Positions 43,845 to 46,310 of a stretch of 46,310 nucleotides of DNA are shown in pieces. Both the position numbers and the translations under genes were made by a program. Position 1 is the stretch's first letter. The number at the start of each line of letters is the position of its first letter. The notes under the pieces were generated by a model that was not told where the DNA came from, did no database searches, and saw nothing but the letters and a program-made list of their open reading frames with translations. The DNA is from Terriglobia bacterium (lineage in GTDB: Bacteria; Acidobacteriota; Terriglobia; Terriglobales; Acidobacteriaceae). The stretch lies in the NCBI GenBank assembly GCA_020073645.1, contig JAIQET010000031.1, positions 1 through 46,310 of the forward strand, in the 5' to 3' direction.

Positions 43845-43871
43845 GAGTTCTCGGTCTCGGTTCTCAGTTGC
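43845..43871 (+). repeat. heptamer array, RGTTCTC type (decayed)
   Basis: AGTTCTC, GGTCTC (6), GGTTCTC, AGTTGCC: 7-bp units with one base lost. It is 39 bases after the preceding stop. The rest of this 240-bp gap (to 44044) holds only a -10 for the next gene. Confidence 0.65.
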
Positions 43872-44032
43872 CGGGTGGGAGGAATCCAAACCTCTTGCCT
43901 TGGCTGGAAGCCTATGAGTAACATGCCGGGCCGGTTCCGAAGGTAACCTGGACCACCCCGGTTCTGGATTGACCCATCAAATCTGAGGATAGTAGGATTT
44001 GGGCATCCCCAGCTTGGGGGATCGCGGTAAGT

Positions 44033-44038
44033 TATAGA
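44033..44038 (+). promoter_or_regulatory. -10 box (TATAGA) just upstream of mltD-like gene
   Basis: TATAGA ends six bases before ATG 44045 and no SD is present, so the mRNA may begin at the start codon. Confidence 0.5.
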
Positions 44039-44044
44039 CAAATA

Positions 44045-45961
44045 ATGCGGATCACGAAACCCCATCTGCTGATCGCGCCGCTCATCGGCCTAGTCTTGGC
44101 GGGCACGGCTTGCCAGACAGGACAACGAGGGGCGGCCCTGCTGCCAGCGTCGCAGGCGAACGCTCCGGCTCTGACCGCCGTTGCCGAAACCGTCCAGCAA
44201 CCTCCAGCAGAAACTGCGAAGCCTCCAGCCGCCGAGCCAGTTCCGCCACAGCCCAAGCCTGATCCGGTGGCTGAGCTGATTGCGAAGGTCGAGAAGGAAT
44301 ACCAGGCGGGACAAGACAATTACAAAGCTGGCCATCTGGAAGCAGCCAAGCAGAATTTTGATCGGGCATTCGACCTGTTGTTGGGGAGTTCGCTGGATGT
44401 GCGCTCCGATGAGCGCCTGCAGGAGGAGTTCGACCGCGTTCTGGATGGGGTGAACGGGCTGGAGCTGCAGGCCTTGCAGGAAGGCGATGGCTTCACCGAG
44501 CAGAAGTCAGAGCCTGCGCCGATTGACGAAGCCAACGAAGTCACTTTCCCGGCGGATCCGAATGTGAGGGCGAAGGCTGCAGAAGAAGTGGCGGCTACCC
44601 ATTCCGATCTGCCGCTGATGTTGACCGATCCAGTGGTCAGCTACATCAACTATTTCTCGACGCGGGGACGAGGGACGCTGGAGCACGCGCTGGTGCGCAG
44701 CGGGCGCTACCAAGACATGATCCAGAGCATTCTCAAGGAAGAGGGCGTGCCCCAGGACTTGATTTACCTGGCGCAAGCCGAATCGGGCTTCCATCCGCTG
44801 GCAGTTTCCCGGGCGGGGGCGCGGGGGATCTGGCAGTTCATGGGGAGCCGGGCGAAGGGCTATGGATTGGAGCGCAGCTGGTGGGTGGACGACCGGCAGG
44901 ATCCGGAAAAGTCGACTCGTGCAGCGGCGCGGCACCTGAAAGATCTTTACAACCAGTTTGGTGACTGGTACCTGGCCATGGCGGCCTACAACTCCGGACC
45001 GGGAACGGTGCAAAGCGCGGTGAAACGGACCGGGTACGCCGACTTCTGGGAGCTGTACAAGCGGAACGTGCTGCCCAAGGAGACGCGCAACTATGTGCCG
45101 ATCATTGTGGCCGTGACCATCATGGCCAAGAATCCGGCACAGTATGGGCTGGATACGGTCGTCCCGGAGAAGCCGGTCCCGTACGATACGGTCAAGATTG
45201 ACTATCCGGTGGATGTGCGGCTCGCGGCAGAATGCGTGGATGCATCGGCCAGCGATCTTCTGGATTTGAATCCGAGCCTGCTGCGGCTGACGACGCCCAA
45301 AGATCAAGAGTTCGAACTGCACCTGCCGACGGGTACCAAGGAGCGATACCTGGGCGCAATCGCCGCCATCCCGCCGGACGTGCGGGTATGGTGGCGATAC
45401 CACAAGGTGGCGCCGGACGAGACACTGGCGTCGATCGCGCGTGCCTACCACACCACACCACAGGCCATCGCCGAGGCCAACAACCTGGATGGGAACCCGT
45501 TGGAAGCGGAAAGCAAGCTGATCATTCCGGTCGCTCCGGGCAAGGGCAGGCCTGCAGAGGGGACCGGGAGCTACTCCCGCGCGGCCACCCGCTACAAGGT
45601 GCGCAAGGGAGATACGGTACAGACGGTAGCGGACAATTTCGGGGTGCCACCTGGGATGGTTCGGCGGTGGAACCACCTCAAAGGTGACAGCTTACGCGGG
45701 CGCCGTGTCTTGTATGTGCACCTCCCGGTGGCTCCGAGTGCCAGCGAGACGCGCCGCGCGGTTGCATCTAAGTCGAAATCCAAGAAGAGCTTACGAGCAG
45801 CAAACGACAAGCCGGTGGTCCACCATACAGTCAAACGAGGCGAGACCTTAACTTCCATCGCCAACACCCACCACACCACAGTAGCCGCGCTGAAGCGGGA
45901 CAATGGCAACATCGCGACGCTGCGTCCGGGGATGATTCTGCTGATCAGGGATGTGAAGTAG
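44045..45961 (+). CDS. MltD-like membrane-bound lytic transglycosylase with three LysM domains
   Basis: The product (638 aa) is a lipoprotein: LIGLVLAGTAC gives lipid cysteine 23. A TPR-like helical part follows (AKVEKEYQAGQDNYKAGHLEAA). Residues about 210-360 form the SLT catalytic domain: EEGVPQDLIYLAQAESGF with the catalytic glutamate E at AQAES, SRAGARGIWQFM, AAYNSGPGTVQSAVKR and NYVPIIVA. Three LysM units come next: YHKVAPDETLASIARAYH, YKVRKGDTVQTVADNFGV and HTVKRGETLTSIANTHH. It cuts the glycan strands of peptidoglycan to make 1,6-anhydro products and is anchored to the outer membrane. The stop lies directly before a heptamer array. Confidence 0.94.
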   Translation: MRITKPHLLIAPLIGLVLAGTACQTGQRGAALLPASQANAPALTAVAETVQQPPAETAKPPAAEPVPPQPKPDPVAELIAKVEKEYQAGQDNYKAGHLEAAKQNFDRAFDLLLGSSLDVRSDERLQEEFDRVLDGVNGLELQALQEGDGFTEQKSEPAPIDEANEVTFPADPNVRAKAAEEVAATHSDLPLMLTDPVVSYINYFSTRGRGTLEHALVRSGRYQDMIQSILKEEGVPQDLIYLAQAESGFHPLAVSRAGARGIWQFMGSRAKGYGLERSWWVDDRQDPEKSTRAAARHLKDLYNQFGDWYLAMAAYNSGPGTVQSAVKRTGYADFWELYKRNVLPKETRNYVPIIVAVTIMAKNPAQYGLDTVVPEKPVPYDTVKIDYPVDVRLAAECVDASASDLLDLNPSLLRLTTPKDQEFELHLPTGTKERYLGAIAAIPPDVRVWWRYHKVAPDETLASIARAYHTTPQAIAEANNLDGNPLEAESKLIIPVAPGKGRPAEGTGSYSRAATRYKVRKGDTVQTVADNFGVPPGMVRRWNHLKGDSLRGRRVLYVHLPVAPSASETRRAVASKSKSKKSLRAANDKPVVHHTVKRGETLTSIANTHHTTVAALKRDNGNIATLRPGMILLIRDVK

Positions 45962-45963
45962 GC

Positions 45964-45998
45964 AGTTCCCAGTTCCCAGATCTCAGTTCTCAGTTCGA
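45964..45998 (+). repeat. heptamer array, AGTTCYC type, five units
   Basis: AGTTCCC, AGTTCCC, AGATCTC, AGTTCTC, AGTTCGA in exact 7-bp register, beginning two bases after the mltD-like stop. Confidence 0.88.
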
Positions 45999-46107
45999 GA
46001 AAACCATCCAAAGTACTGGGGCCTGACGCCCGAGATGTCGGTTGATCAACGGAAACGGGGTTAGGTGTAAGATGCAACTGGTGTTACTGCGGAGCAAAAA
46101 AGCGCTG

Positions 46108-46116
46108 TGCTATAAT
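46108..46116 (+). promoter_or_regulatory. extended -10 promoter of the gene at the right edge
   Basis: TGC-TATAAT is a perfect extended -10. No -35 is needed for such promoters and none is clear. The leader to ATG 46228 would be about 105 nt and carries a CGCGG/CCGCG hairpin at its start, a T-rich stretch near 46153-46165 and a CCGGCT/AGCCGG hairpin before the SD. Confidence 0.6.
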
Positions 46117-46227
46117 CGCGGCCCGTTCCGCGAAACAACGAAGTTTTAGCTGTCTTTTTTATTTTCCTAGCGCGTGCAGCCGTTGCAGCGTCCCGGCTCT
46201 GAGCGCAGCCGGAAAACAGGAGGAGCA

Positions 46228-46310
46228 ATGACCTTTGACGAAACCCTCTATGGACGAGATGACGAAATGGACGAATACGGTGACAGCGGCGCCTATGGCG
46301 ATTCGCTAGA
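46228..46310 (+). CDS. start of an acidic protein, truncated by the window edge
   Basis: ATG 46228 is preceded by a perfect AGGAGG SD three bases away and a promoter with a ~105-nt leader. The 27 visible residues (MTFDETLYGRDDEMDEYG..., rich in Asp, Glu, Gly, Tyr) have no recognisable domain; the rest is outside the window. Confidence 0.7.
   Translation, partial: MTFDETLYGRDDEMDEYGDSGAYGDSL

Overview
The window looks like chromosomal DNA of an Acidobacteriota member, most likely Terriglobia- or Bryobacter-like. The reasons are a GC-rich genome, an Oar-type TonB-dependent receptor with an N-terminal carboxypeptidase-regulatory-like domain, a serine/threonine kinase fused to TPRs, an LssY_C protein, a secreted RHS protein, and many small secreted proteins of unknown function. 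This placement is inferred from gene content. No rRNA, tRNA, CRISPR array, IS element or phage gene was recognised.

Layout. 1-2835 (-): secreted RHS-repeat protein running off the left edge, with one apparent 1-base frameshift, behind a CRP-like site and promoter. 3087-4385 (-): hemA with a strong terminator. 4765-10887 (+): small cytochrome c, then a five-gene operon for a Tat-exported molybdenum hydroxylase (FeS, Mo and FAD subunits), a 77-residue Cys-rich protein and an LssY_C protein. 10921-17783: kinase-TPR, PDZ, DUF1326, Cys-rich, secreted and GAF/zinc-ribbon proteins. 17913-23968 (-): a possible chromate cluster, chrB - pepE - ornithine cyclodeaminase-like - double DUF1259 - chrA - formamidase (frameshifted). 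~30-bp inverted repeats bracket the three middle genes, and a palindromic operator covers the chrB -10 box. 24143-28394: anion transporter, EamA exporter divergent from a CGNR regulator across a palindrome, and arylamine N-acetyltransferase. 28610-31256 (+): membrane-anchored GcvH-like protein without its lipoyl lysine, a four-cluster ferredoxin and an NrfD/HybB subunit. 31312-39184: DUF4397 lipoprotein, ruvX, AI-2E transporter, four-helix-bundle protein, CarD, greA, CDP-alcohol phosphatidyltransferase, alpha/beta hydrolase, an Arg-Asp/His-Asp-rich secreted protein and isoaspartyl peptidase. 39406-45961 (+): Oar-like receptor, flavin-nucleotide-binding-like protein and an MltD-like transglycosylase. 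At the right edge a new gene begins.

Three patterns cut across genes. (1) Eight degenerate arrays with a 7-bp unit (AGTTCTC, AGGTCTG, TCAACAA and AGTCGGG families) lie at or just after stop codons, and in three cases overlap the stop. (2) A dispersed double-hairpin element is present in three intergenic sites, with a compensatory base-pair change between two copies. (3) Several genes (ruvX, greA, CGNR regulator, mltD, chrB) have a -10-like box so close to the start codon that their mRNAs may be leaderless.

The most attractive candidate for an undescribed system is the GcvH-like/ferredoxin/NrfD trio. No catalytic subunit is encoded beside it, the lipoate-attachment lysine is replaced by glycine, and predicted topology puts all soluble parts in the cytoplasm. 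Second is the set of heptamer arrays linked to gene ends.
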